A stretch of 24,209 nucleotides of DNA from Actinomycetota bacterium (GTDB lineage: Bacteria; Actinomycetota; Acidimicrobiia; Acidimicrobiales; SZUA-35): contig JAQCHM010000006.1 in the NCBI GenBank assembly GCA_027730885.1, forward strand, positions 1 through 24,209, read 5' to 3'. Shown one piece after another: positions 13,489-19,886 of this stretch. The position numbers and the translations under genes were made by a program. The notes beneath the pieces were generated by a model that did no database searches, was not told the DNA's origin, and saw only the letters and a list, made by a program, of their open reading frames with translations. Every line of letters begins with the position of its first letter. The stretch's first letter is position 1.

Positions 13489-13832
13489 GCAAACCGGTCG
13501 GTCCGTACACACCCATCGTCAGAGCCGGGGAATGGCTCGTCACATCCGGGCAGATCGGCATCGCCGACGGTGTCCTGGCCGACGGTTTCGAGTCTCAGCT
13601 CCGGCAGGCGATGGCCAATCTCGAAGGCTTGTTGGTGGGCGAGCAGGCCTCGCTCAGCCAGGTCATCAAGACCACGGTGTTCCTGGTCGACATGAGCGTG
13701 TATGCCGAGATGAACGCCATCTACACCGAGCTGTTCGGAGACCATCGGCCGGCGCGTTCAGCGGTGGCCGTTGCTGCGCTACCCCTCGGTGCACTGGTCG
13801 AGATCGAGGCCGTCGCCTACGTCGGTTCCTGA
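13485..13832 (+). CDS. RidA-family (YjgF/YER057c) enamine/imine deaminase
   Basis: This 115-aa protein is of standard RidA length. It has the conserved core RPARSAVAVAALPLGALVEIEAVA, with Arg91 as the carboxylate-binding residue and acidic residues at 106-108 at the end of the active site. The N-terminal GPYTPIVRAGEWLVTSGQIG matches the trimer-forming strand region. RidA hydrolyses reactive enamine/imine intermediates made by PLP and other enzymes. The start ATG overlaps the stop of the upstream 2Fe-2S fusion gene (ATGA), so they are translated together. That suggests RidA handles a product or by-product of that protein. Its Arg is present, so activity is expected. Confidence 0.9.
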   Translation: MSKPVGPYTPIVRAGEWLVTSGQIGIADGVLADGFESQLRQAMANLEGLLVGEQASLSQVIKTTVFLVDMSVYAEMNAIYTELFGDHRPARSAVAVAALPLGALVEIEAVAYVGS

Positions 13833-13875
13833 TCATGGGTGGCGGCCGCCGCCGTTCACTGGCACACTGCGCTCC

Positions 13876-14034
13876 ATGATCGGTGCCGTCATCATCGCTG
13901 TGGTTCTCGTGGTCGTGATCCCCGTGGGCTTCCTCATGACCATGGCCCTGCCGGCAGGGGTCCTCGGCTTCCTCCTCAAGTCGAGGGCCGAGGCCACCCA
14001 CCCCGACAGCGAACTCATCGACACCAACTACTGA
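13876..14034 (+). CDS. small membrane protein, unknown function
   Basis: This 52-aa protein begins with one long hydrophobic stretch (IGAVIIAVVLVVVIPVGFLM, continuing through MTMALPAGVLGFLL). A short charged tail follows (KSRAEATHPDSELIDTNY). It is probably one or two membrane helices with a cytosolic tail. I do not recognise a family. ATG 13876 has CACACT 7 nt upstream, a weak -10-like hexamer, and no Shine-Dalgarno. It lies 28 bp before serS on the same strand. Codon use is like its neighbours and the hydrophobic pattern is coherent, so I think it is real. Confidence 0.6.
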   Translation: MIGAVIIAVVLVVVIPVGFLMTMALPAGVLGFLLKSRAEATHPDSELIDTNY

Positions 14035-14049
14035 GGTCCGACGCGGGGA

Positions 14050-14055
14050 TAGGTT
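14050..14055 (+). promoter_or_regulatory. candidate -10 (TAGGTT) for leaderless serS
   Basis: TAGGTT ends 7 nt before GTG 14063; no Shine-Dalgarno is seen. Confidence 0.38.
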
Positions 14056-14062
14056 CTCAAGC

Positions 14063-15316
14063 GTGATTGACCTTCGTCGCTTTCGAGAAGAAGCTGCCTA
14101 TCGGGCTGGAGTGGAACGCAAGGGCGCGTCCTCCGAATCCATCGAGGCCGTTCTGTCGGCCGATGCTGCTGCCCGGTCGACTCGTCAGGCCACCGAGGAG
14201 CTCCGGGCGAGGTCGAACAGCGCGTCCAAGGACATCGGCCGTGCTGCTCCCGAGGAACGCCAGAGCCGGATTGACGCCGCGCAGGGGTTGAAGGCCGAAC
14301 TGCAGGAGTCCGAAGCACTACTGGTCGCGGCCGACGCCGCGCTGAGCGAGGCCGCGCTCCAGCTCCCCAACGCCGCGCACGCGTCGGTACCCGACGGCGG
14401 CGAGGACGATTTCCGTGTCGAGGTCGAGGTCGGTGCGCGCGTTCCGGCGCCCGCGCTCACCCATGCCGAAATCGGCGAGAAGCTCGGCATTGTCGACACC
14501 GAGCGGGCCGTCAACATGTCGGGCAGCCGGTTCGCCTACCTCATGGGCGACGCAGTGCTGTTGCAGTTCGCCCTGGTGCAGTGGGCGATGGCGAAGCTGG
14601 TCCGCAAGGGCTTCGTTCCCTGCATCCCGCCGGTGCTGGTTCGCGAGGAGATGATGGTCGACGCCGGGTTTTTCCCGACCGACCGCCATCAGGTCTACGA
14701 ACTCGAACGCGACGGCCTCTTCCTCGTCGGTACCGCTGAGGTGGGCCTGGCCGGCTTGCACCGTGGCGACCGGCTCGACGCCGAGCGGCTGCCTCGTCGT
14801 TATGTCGGGTACTCGAGCTGCTTCCGCCGAGAGGCCGGCACCTACGGCAAGGACACCCAGGGACTCTTCCGGGTGCACCAGTTCGACAAGGTCGAGATGT
14901 TCACTTACGCCCACCCCGATCGTTCGTGGGACGAGCTCGAACTCCTCCGCTCGGTCGAAGAGGAGATCTTCTCCGAGCTCGAGATGCCCTACCGCGTGAT
15001 CACGGTCGCCGCCGGTGACCTGGGCAACGCGGCGGCCAAGAAGTACGACATCGAGGTCTGGTTGCCGTCCGAGCAGCGATACCGCGAAGTGACGTCGTGC
15101 TCGAACTACACCGACTACTCGGCCCGGCGCATGGGCACCAGGGTCAAGAACGACAACGGTAACGAGATCCTGCACACCCTGAATGGCACCGCGTGCGCCG
15201 TCGGGCGCACGCTCCTTGCCATCTTCGAACACCACCAGCTGCCCGATGGCACGATCTCGGTTCCCGCGGTGCTGCGTCCCTTCTGCGGCATCGAAGCCGT
15301 CGGTCCCGCTCGCTGA
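14063..15316 (+). CDS. serS: seryl-tRNA synthetase
   Basis: This 417-aa class II synthetase charges tRNA-Ser and also tRNA-Sec. The N-terminal MIDLRRFREEAAYRAGVERKG opens the long antiparallel coiled-coil arm (about 1-105) that holds the tRNA variable arm. Motif 2 is FRREAGTYGKDTQGLFRVHQF and motif 3 is LNGTACAVGRTLLAIFEHHQ. The usual Ser-binding TAE is present in LFLVGTAEVGLAG. GTG 14063 begins exactly at the conserved N-terminus. It supplies the Ser-tRNA(Sec) that SelA, encoded nearby, converts to Sec-tRNA(Sec); the two genes are separated by about 6 kb, so no operon link is implied. Confidence 0.96.
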   Translation: MIDLRRFREEAAYRAGVERKGASSESIEAVLSADAAARSTRQATEELRARSNSASKDIGRAAPEERQSRIDAAQGLKAELQESEALLVAADAALSEAALQLPNAAHASVPDGGEDDFRVEVEVGARVPAPALTHAEIGEKLGIVDTERAVNMSGSRFAYLMGDAVLLQFALVQWAMAKLVRKGFVPCIPPVLVREEMMVDAGFFPTDRHQVYELERDGLFLVGTAEVGLAGLHRGDRLDAERLPRRYVGYSSCFRREAGTYGKDTQGLFRVHQFDKVEMFTYAHPDRSWDELELLRSVEEEIFSELEMPYRVITVAAGDLGNAAAKKYDIEVWLPSEQRYREVTSCSNYTDYSARRMGTRVKNDNGNEILHTLNGTACAVGRTLLAIFEHHQLPDGTISVPAVLRPFCGIEAVGPAR

Positions 15317-15325
15317 CCGCTGCGA

Positions 15326-15353
15326 ACCCCCGGCACCGACCTCACCGGCGGGT
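15326..15353. terminator. weak hairpin between serS and the convergent regulator gene
   Basis: ACCCCCGG (15326-15333) pairs with CCGGCGGGT (15345-15353) with one bulged C and an 11-nt loop. There is no T-run. It is a plausible but weak bidirectional stop. Confidence 0.3.
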
Positions 15354-15367
15354 GGGCGCGCTGCCGA

Positions 15368-16093
15368 TCAGCCCCAGCGCGATTGGCCGAGCTTGTAGCC
15401 GACGCTGCGGATGGTCTGGATCAGGTTCGCGTGTTCCTGGCCCAACTTGGCCCGGAGTCGGCGGATGTGGACGTCGACGGTGCGGGCGCCACCGTAGTAC
15501 TCGTAGCCCCACACCTGATTCAGCAGCGTTTCTCGGCTGAACACCCGTCCGGGCGTGGCGGCCAGGAACCGGAGTAGTTCGTACTCCATGTAGGTGAGGT
15601 CGAGCGGTTTGCCGTCGATCTGGGCCTGGTAGGTCTCGGTGTTGAGGCGCAACGGCCCGTACTCGACCATTTCGGGCCGGACACCCCGACCCGCCCGCCA
15701 GAGAAGGTGTTTGAGGCGGGCGTCGAGCTCGGCCGGGTGGAACGGTGCGATGAGGAAGTCGTCGAAGAGCTCGGCTCGCTCGTCGAGTTCGTCGAGACGA
15801 TCGCCCGGGATGAGAACCAGCAGCGGTTCGACCGGAACGTCCCTCCGTCGTAGGTCTCGGCACAGCAGCCAGCCGCGCTCGGCGTCTTCGGCCAACGAAA
15901 CGATGGCTCCGGTCCAGTCGTCGCTGACGATGAGCCCGCTGTGGCTCGATGCCGCGGTCCACCCGTAACCCCCGAGGGAAAGCGACCGGACCAGATCAAC
16001 CGGCGGAGGATCGGGGTAGAGCAGGAACAGCTCGTTGGGTGGTGCGCCGGAGGGCAGCGGACCCGAGGAGGGTGCGGAATAGGAAGACACCAC
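15368..16093 (-). CDS. GlnR-like OmpR-family orphan response regulator
   Basis: This 241-aa protein has an N-terminal receiver-like domain and a C-terminal OmpR winged helix. The DNA-binding half is very close to actinobacterial GlnR: PLDLTYMEYELLRFLAATPG, RVFSRETLLNQVWGYEYYGG and ARTVDVHIRRLRAKLG. The receiver is atypical, as in GlnR. The usual phospho-acceptor strand reads AIVSLAEDAERG, and the conserved Lys-Pro is FLIAPFHP, so the Lys is replaced by Ala. That suggests phosphorylation-independent control by homodimerisation. Two consecutive GTG codons (16093, 16090) lie 2-5 nt after the glnA stop, with no Shine-Dalgarno, so translation should be coupled to glnA. The link to glnA makes a nitrogen regulator the best call; MtrA/PhoP-type regulators are less likely. 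Confidence 0.82.
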   Translation of the reverse strand: MVSSYSAPSSGPLPSGAPPNELFLLYPDPPPVDLVRSLSLGGYGWTAASSHSGLIVSDDWTGAIVSLAEDAERGWLLCRDLRRRDVPVEPLLVLIPGDRLDELDERAELFDDFLIAPFHPAELDARLKHLLWRAGRGVRPEMVEYGPLRLNTETYQAQIDGKPLDLTYMEYELLRFLAATPGRVFSRETLLNQVWGYEYYGGARTVDVHIRRLRAKLGQEHANLIQTIRSVGYKLGQSRWG

Positions 16094-16095
16094 GG

Positions 16096-17451
16096 TTACC
16101 AGGAGGGAAGATAGCGCTCGAGTTCCCACTGGCTGACGTGAGCCTTGTAGCCCTGCCATTCACTGCGCTTGTTGCGCAGGAACCACTCGAAGATGTGATC
16201 GCCCAACGCCTCGTGCACGAGTTCGGAGCGTTCCATCTCGTCGAGCGCTTCGGCCAGCGATGCGGGGAGCGGCGCCAGGCCCAGCTCGGCGGCCCGTCCA
16301 GCGTCGACCTCGAAGAGGTTCTCGGTCGTTTCTGTCGGGAGGTCATAGCCCTCCTTGATGCCCTTCATGCCGGCGGCGAGGATCACCGAGAACGCGAGAT
16401 AGGGGTTGCAGGCCGGGTCGGGCGCCCGGTATTCGATGCGAGTCGAGCTGGTCTTGTCCGGCCGAGTGACGGGGACCCGGATGAGCGCGGATCGGTTGTT
16501 CTGAGCCCACGAAACCCAGGTCGGGGCCTCGTAGCCGACGACCAGGCGTTTGTAGGAGTTGACAAGCTGGTTGGTGACCGCGGTGATCTCGCGCGCGTGA
16601 TGCAGCAGACCGGCGGTGAACTGCCGGCCGGTCTGGGAGAGCGAGTACTGCGCGCCGTCGGCATGGAAGGCGTTGTCCTCGTGGTCGAAGAGCGAGAGGT
16701 GCAGGTGCATCCCGGAACCCTGCATGCCGGCCAACGGTTTCGGCATGAAGCTGGCGAATCGGCCCCGTTCGAGCGCGAGTTCCCGCACCACCAGGCGGAA
16801 CGTCATGATCTGGTCGGCCATCGACAGCGCCTCGGTGTAACGGAGGTCGATCTCGTGCTGTGAGGGTGAGTCCTCGTGGAAGGAGTACTCGACGGGAATG
16901 CCCATCGTCTCGAGCACCGAGATGGTCTCTCGACGGAGGTCGGAAGCGACATCGCTGGTCGTGAGGTCGAAGTAACCGCCCGAGTCGAGCAGTTTCGGCT
17001 GGTGAGTCGGCTCACCGTCGGCGAAGTAGAAGAACTCCATCTCGGGAGCGACGAAGAATGCGTAGCCCGCTTCGCGGGCCTTCTTCAGGTTACGCCTCAG
17101 GACGTGCCGAGGATCGCCGTCGAACGGGGACCCGTGCGGGTTGTAGATGTCGCAGAACATCCGCCCAGTCGATCCGCCGTCGGCCCAGGGAAGGAGCTCG
17201 AACGTGCTGGCGTCGGGGCGGGCAAGCACGTCCGACTCCTGGATGCGGCTGAAACCGTCGATGGCCGATCCGTCGAAGTGCATTCCTTCCTCGAGTGCGG
17301 TCTCGAGTTCGGCCGGTGAGATGGCGACCGACTTCAGCTGCCCGAGCACATCGGTGAACCAGAGGCGAATGAGGCGTACGCCCCGCTCCTCGACGGCTCG
17401 GAGGACATAGTCGTGTTGGGGGTCACGCGAAGGTTCGTGCTGGGGGGTCAC
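16096..17451 (-). CDS. glnA: glutamine synthetase, type I (GSI)
   Basis: This 451-aa enzyme makes glutamine from glutamate, ammonia and ATP. Typical GSI segments are present: VRLIRLWFTDVLGQLKSVAI, MHFDGSAIDGFSRIQESDVL, FFVAPEMEFFYF, GSGMHLHLSLFDHEDNAF, and NNRSALIRVP with RIEYRAPDPACNPYLAFSVI. The length and the C-terminus EGYDLPTETTENLFEVD lack the adenylylation loop found in the GSI-beta class. This points to an alpha-type enzyme not controlled by GlnE, comparable to mycobacterial GlnA2. It is the first gene of a unit with the GlnR-like regulator (2-nt gap) and is divergent from glnII. GTG 17451 is the likely start. CACACT 6 nt upstream with TTTCCA 17 bp before it is a possible promoter. 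Confidence 0.94.
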   Translation of the reverse strand: MTPQHEPSRDPQHDYVLRAVEERGVRLIRLWFTDVLGQLKSVAISPAELETALEEGMHFDGSAIDGFSRIQESDVLARPDASTFELLPWADGGSTGRMFCDIYNPHGSPFDGDPRHVLRRNLKKAREAGYAFFVAPEMEFFYFADGEPTHQPKLLDSGGYFDLTTSDVASDLRRETISVLETMGIPVEYSFHEDSPSQHEIDLRYTEALSMADQIMTFRLVVRELALERGRFASFMPKPLAGMQGSGMHLHLSLFDHEDNAFHADGAQYSLSQTGRQFTAGLLHHAREITAVTNQLVNSYKRLVVGYEAPTWVSWAQNNRSALIRVPVTRPDKTSSTRIEYRAPDPACNPYLAFSVILAAGMKGIKEGYDLPTETTENLFEVDAGRAAELGLAPLPASLAEALDEMERSELVHEALGDHIFEWFLRNKRSEWQGYKAHVSQWELERYLPSW

Positions 17452-17513
17452 CTCATCAGTGTGAGCCGGATTTCGTCAGATGGAAACGAGCAGATCTGCC
17501 AACCAGGTTCGTT

Positions 17514-17531
17514 TCACACTCCGTTCACATT
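17514..17531 (+). promoter_or_regulatory. tandem 11-bp direct repeat, likely OmpR-family regulator site
   Basis: TCACACT (17514-17520) and TCACATT (17525-17531) are direct repeats with a 4-bp gap, giving an 11-bp period. This is the spacing bound by OmpR/PhoP-type dimers. It also places two AC dinucleotides 9 bp apart, as recalled for GlnR sites. The site ends 6 bp upstream of the glnII -35, an activator position. The neighbouring GlnR-like protein is the natural candidate ligand. Confidence 0.5.
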
Positions 17532-17537
17532 CGCGCA

Positions 17538-17566
17538 TTGCTCCGGACCAACTACGCTCGGATACT
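17538..17566 (+). promoter_or_regulatory. candidate sigma-70 promoter of glnII
   Basis: TTGCTC (17538-17543), 17 bp, GATACT (17561-17566). Transcription from it would give a leader of about 70 nt with a GGAGA-type Shine-Dalgarno before ATG 17643. Confidence 0.5.
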
Positions 17567-17642
17567 GGCAGAGTTCAGTGCGTCAAAGCAGAATGCCTTT
17601 CGCTGGGCCTCTACACGCAACTACCGGAGACAGAGACATCCC

Positions 17643-18659
17643 ATGACATACAGGGCTGAGTACATCTGGATCGACGGCACGGCCCCGACGGCCGAGGTTC
17701 GTTCCAAGACAAAGATCCTTCAGGACGGTGAAGAGCCCGGGACCTGGGGTTTCGACGGTTCCAGCACCAATCAGGCCACCGGCGACAACTCCGATGTTGT
17801 GCTCATCCCGGTGTTCCAGTGCAAGGATCCGATCCGCGGGGGCGACAACATCCTCGTGCTCTGCGAGACCGCGCTTACCGCCGACCTGTCGTCGCATCCC
17901 ACCAACACTCGGGCGCTCGCCCGCGCAGCGATGGACAAGTACGGCGACCAGGAGCCGTGGTTCGGCATGGAGCAGGAATACACGATGATCGATCCCCGTA
18001 CCGGTTGGCCGGCGGGCTTCCCGCCGAACGGGTTCCCGGCCCCGCAGGGCCCGTACTACTGCGGTGTCGGCGCCATCAAGATCCACGGCCGTGACGTTGT
18101 CGAGGAGCACACCACGTTGTGCATCGAAGCGGGCCTGAAGATCTCGGGGACCAACGCCGAGGTCATGCCCGGTCAGTGGGAATTCCAGATCGGCCCGGCC
18201 GACACCGTCGCGGTGGGGGATCACATGTGGATCGCCCGCTACCTGCTGTATCGCGTCGGAGAAAAGCACGGCCTCGAGATCTCGATCGCGGCCAAGCCGA
18301 TGCAGGGCGACTGGAACGGCGCCGGCATGCACAGCAATTTCTCGACCAAGGCCATGCGCGAGGGATATGAGCCCATCATCACCGCCTGTGAATCCCTCGG
18401 CGCCCCCGGCAAGCCGCTCGAGCACATCCAGGGATACGGCGACGGCATCCAGAACCGCCTGACCGGGGCCCACGAGACCCAGCGGTGGGACACTTTCAGC
18501 TACGGCGTCTCCGATCGCGGTGCGTCCATCCGCATCCCTTGGCAGGTCGCCCTCGACCAGAAGGGCTACATCGAGGATCGTCGGCCCAACGCCAATGCCG
18601 ATCCCTACGTGGTCGCAGCCCTCATCACCAACACCTGCTGCGAGGCGCTCGCCAAGTAG
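17643..18659 (+). CDS. glnII: glutamine synthetase, type II (GSII, eukaryotic type)
   Basis: This 338-aa enzyme is the short GSII form found in eukaryotes, rhizobia and streptomycetes. It starts with YRAEYIWIDGTAPTAEVRSK and has TWGFDGSSTNQATGDNSDVV, FGMEQEYTMID, VMPGQWEFQIGP and AKPMQGDWNGAGMHSNFSTK. The C-terminus has NRLTGAHETQRW, DRGASIRIPW and YIEDRRPNANADPY. All of these are hallmarks of GSII. Bacterial GSII is not adenylylated and is usually induced under nitrogen limitation. Having GSI and GSII genes back-to-back, with a GlnR-like gene attached to GSI, makes a compact ammonia-assimilation locus. ATG 17643 follows GGAGACAGAG; the frame is open further upstream, but the family N-terminus fits this start. 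Confidence 0.95.
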   Translation: MTYRAEYIWIDGTAPTAEVRSKTKILQDGEEPGTWGFDGSSTNQATGDNSDVVLIPVFQCKDPIRGGDNILVLCETALTADLSSHPTNTRALARAAMDKYGDQEPWFGMEQEYTMIDPRTGWPAGFPPNGFPAPQGPYYCGVGAIKIHGRDVVEEHTTLCIEAGLKISGTNAEVMPGQWEFQIGPADTVAVGDHMWIARYLLYRVGEKHGLEISIAAKPMQGDWNGAGMHSNFSTKAMREGYEPIITACESLGAPGKPLEHIQGYGDGIQNRLTGAHETQRWDTFSYGVSDRGASIRIPWQVALDQKGYIEDRRPNANADPYVVAALITNTCCEALAK

Positions 18660-18686
18660 GTTTCGCGACACCGGTTCAGCGTTCTC

Positions 18687-18718
18687 GATGAGCACCGCCC
18701 GAATGGGCGGTGCTCATC
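18687..18718. terminator. perfect 14-bp hairpin between glnII and the YdhR-like gene
   Basis: GATGAGCACCGCCC (18687-18700) and GGGCGGTGCTCATC (18705-18718) pair perfectly around a GAAT loop. The right arm contains the stop codon of the convergent gene. There is no T-run on either side; it is probably a bidirectional terminator. Confidence 0.6.
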
Positions 18719-19055
18719 CGCGTTCGGGAGGCGCCTCGACGCGGAGCACTCGGCTGATCGCATCGACGACGATGGGCGCGTCGAACCATTCGATCTCGGG
18801 CTCGGCGCCGTACTTGTCCATCATGCCCACCCGCCACCCGTCGTCGAACTTGGCCTCCGCCGCCTCGCGGCTCGCCCACCAGTAGACGCCGCCGACTCTC
18901 GACCCATCGTCTGATCGCAAATAGGCCTTCCACAACAGGCCAGGAACGTCCAGGTACGAGGCGGCGTTGGCCCCGAAACGGTCTCGGGCCTCGTCGAGGC
19001 TGACCGGGGCAGCCGAAGGGAATCGGACGATCGTGACTGTCATCGGTGTAGTCAT
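18714..19055 (-). CDS. YdhR-like small monooxygenase-fold protein
   Basis: This 113-aa protein resembles YdhR-type dimeric ferredoxin-like (ABM-fold) proteins (PF08803). Matching segments are VTIVRFPSAAPVSLDEARDR, VPGLLWKAYLRSDDGSRVGG and VYWWASREAAEAKFDDGW, with a late strand PEIEWFDAPIVVD. Enzymatic function in this family is not established; some members oxidise aromatic compounds. The start at ATG 19055 follows GGGAGAG by about 6-8 nt and gives a compact domain; an upstream frame extension lacks conservation. It converges with glnII over a strong hairpin, and the functional relation is probably incidental. Confidence 0.75.
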   Translation of the reverse strand: MTTPMTVTIVRFPSAAPVSLDEARDRFGANAASYLDVPGLLWKAYLRSDDGSRVGGVYWWASREAAEAKFDDGWRVGMMDKYGAEPEIEWFDAPIVVDAISRVLRVEAPPERG

Positions 19056-19196
19056 CACCCACTCTCCCATCTCGGCCGGTCTCTCATCGAACGCTGGTTG
19101 CCTCATCACATTGCCCTAACAGAGCAGGTCGATGATGAGGACATCCCCCAAGACAAGCCGGTGCCTGACATCAGGCCCGAACGAAAGGTCACTGAG

Positions 19197-19790
19197 ATGA
19201 GCAAGGAATCCAATGACAGCCGGAGCCGAGCCAAGAGCCGGATGAAGCGCTACGGCCTCCCCGCGGGGCTGCTTGCCGGCGGCCTCGCCCTCGGCTCGAT
19301 GGTCATGCCGATCGGACTGGCGAACGCGCACGATGGTTCGACCACGACCGATTCGGCAGCCGCTGATTCGGCCCCGACCGATTCGACCGCCGGCCCCCGT
19401 GGTCACGGTCGCGGTGGTCCGAGGGCGGGTGCCGGGAGTGAGGTGGTGCAGGAGCTTCTGGGTATGACCCATGAGGAGATCCGCGCTGCGTTGGAGGGCG
19501 GTCAGACGTTGGCGGAGTTGGCTGAGGCCGAGGGTGTGACGGAGGCTGATCTGGTTGCGGCGTTGGTTGCCGAGGCGACGGAGCGGATCGATGCTGCGGT
19601 GGCCGAGGACCGGATCGACGAGGCGAAGGCGGCCGAGCTGAAGGAGGACCTGGAGGCCAGGATCACCGAGCGGGTGACGACCATCCGGGAACGCATGGAA
19701 GACGGTGGTCGCGGGCCGGGCGGTGGTCACGGTCGCGGTGGTCCGAGGGGCGGAGCTGCGGGCGAGACCACCACGACCACCGAAGCCTGA
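19197..19790 (+). CDS. secreted helical-repeat protein, unknown function
   Basis: This 197-aa protein has a basic N-terminus and a signal peptide (about RMKRYGLPAGLLAGGLALGS, then MVMPIGLANA-HD), so it is exported. A Ser/Thr/Asp linker follows, then a Gly/Arg/His low-complexity patch (GPRGHGRGGPRAG). A helical domain comes next (VVQELLGMTHEEIRAALEGG, then TLAELAEAEGVTEADLVAAL). A second patch of the same Gly-Arg-His kind (GGGHGRGGPRGG) and a Thr tail end the protein. The helical LGMTxEEIRAAL...GVTxxDL motif occurs in several exported actinobacterial proteins of unknown role. ATG 19197 has GAAAGG about 9 nt upstream. A 27-bp exact DNA repeat encodes the two patches. A strong terminator follows. 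Confidence 0.75.
   Translation: MSKESNDSRSRAKSRMKRYGLPAGLLAGGLALGSMVMPIGLANAHDGSTTTDSAAADSAPTDSTAGPRGHGRGGPRAGAGSEVVQELLGMTHEEIRAALEGGQTLAELAEAEGVTEADLVAALVAEATERIDAAVAEDRIDEAKAAELKEDLEARITERVTTIRERMEDGGRGPGGGHGRGGPRGGAAGETTTTTEA
19399..19749 (+). repeat. 27-bp exact direct repeat inside the secreted-protein gene
   Basis: The same 27 bp occur at 19399-19425 and 19723-19749, 324 bp (108 codons) apart and in the same reading frame. Each begins GTGGTCACGGTCGCGG and encodes the core HGRGGPR. It flanks the helical domain and could mark an internal duplication or a substrate for recombination. Confidence 0.85.
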
Positions 19791-19821
19791 GTCCGGGTTC
19801 TCCCCCTTCCCCCGACTCGAT

Positions 19822-19863
19822 GATGGACACCCCGGGAACCTCGCCCGGGGTGTCCATCGTTTT
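19822..19863 (+). terminator. intrinsic terminator
   Basis: GATGGACACCCCGGG (19822-19836) and CCCGGGGTGTCCATC (19844-19858) form a perfect 15-bp stem around a 7-nt loop, followed at once by GTTTT. This is a textbook rho-independent terminator for the secreted-protein gene. Confidence 0.92.
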
Positions 19864-19886
19864 CCCAGTACCCTTTGGGTCGCTTC

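Noticed and set aside
13840..13875. Separate small ORF starting at ATG 13835
   Set aside because: The frame has no domain and overlaps the clear 52-aa membrane protein; the hydrophobic reading frame is better.
14318..15235. A 305-codon minus-strand frame
   Set aside because: It is opposite serS, whose motifs are complete; long antisense frames are common at this GC content.
17471..17498. Classical GTnAC-N6-GAAAC GlnR box at the GAAAC near 17483
   Set aside because: The partner half-site is absent at 11-bp spacing on either side; only the TCAC direct repeat further right has good spacing.
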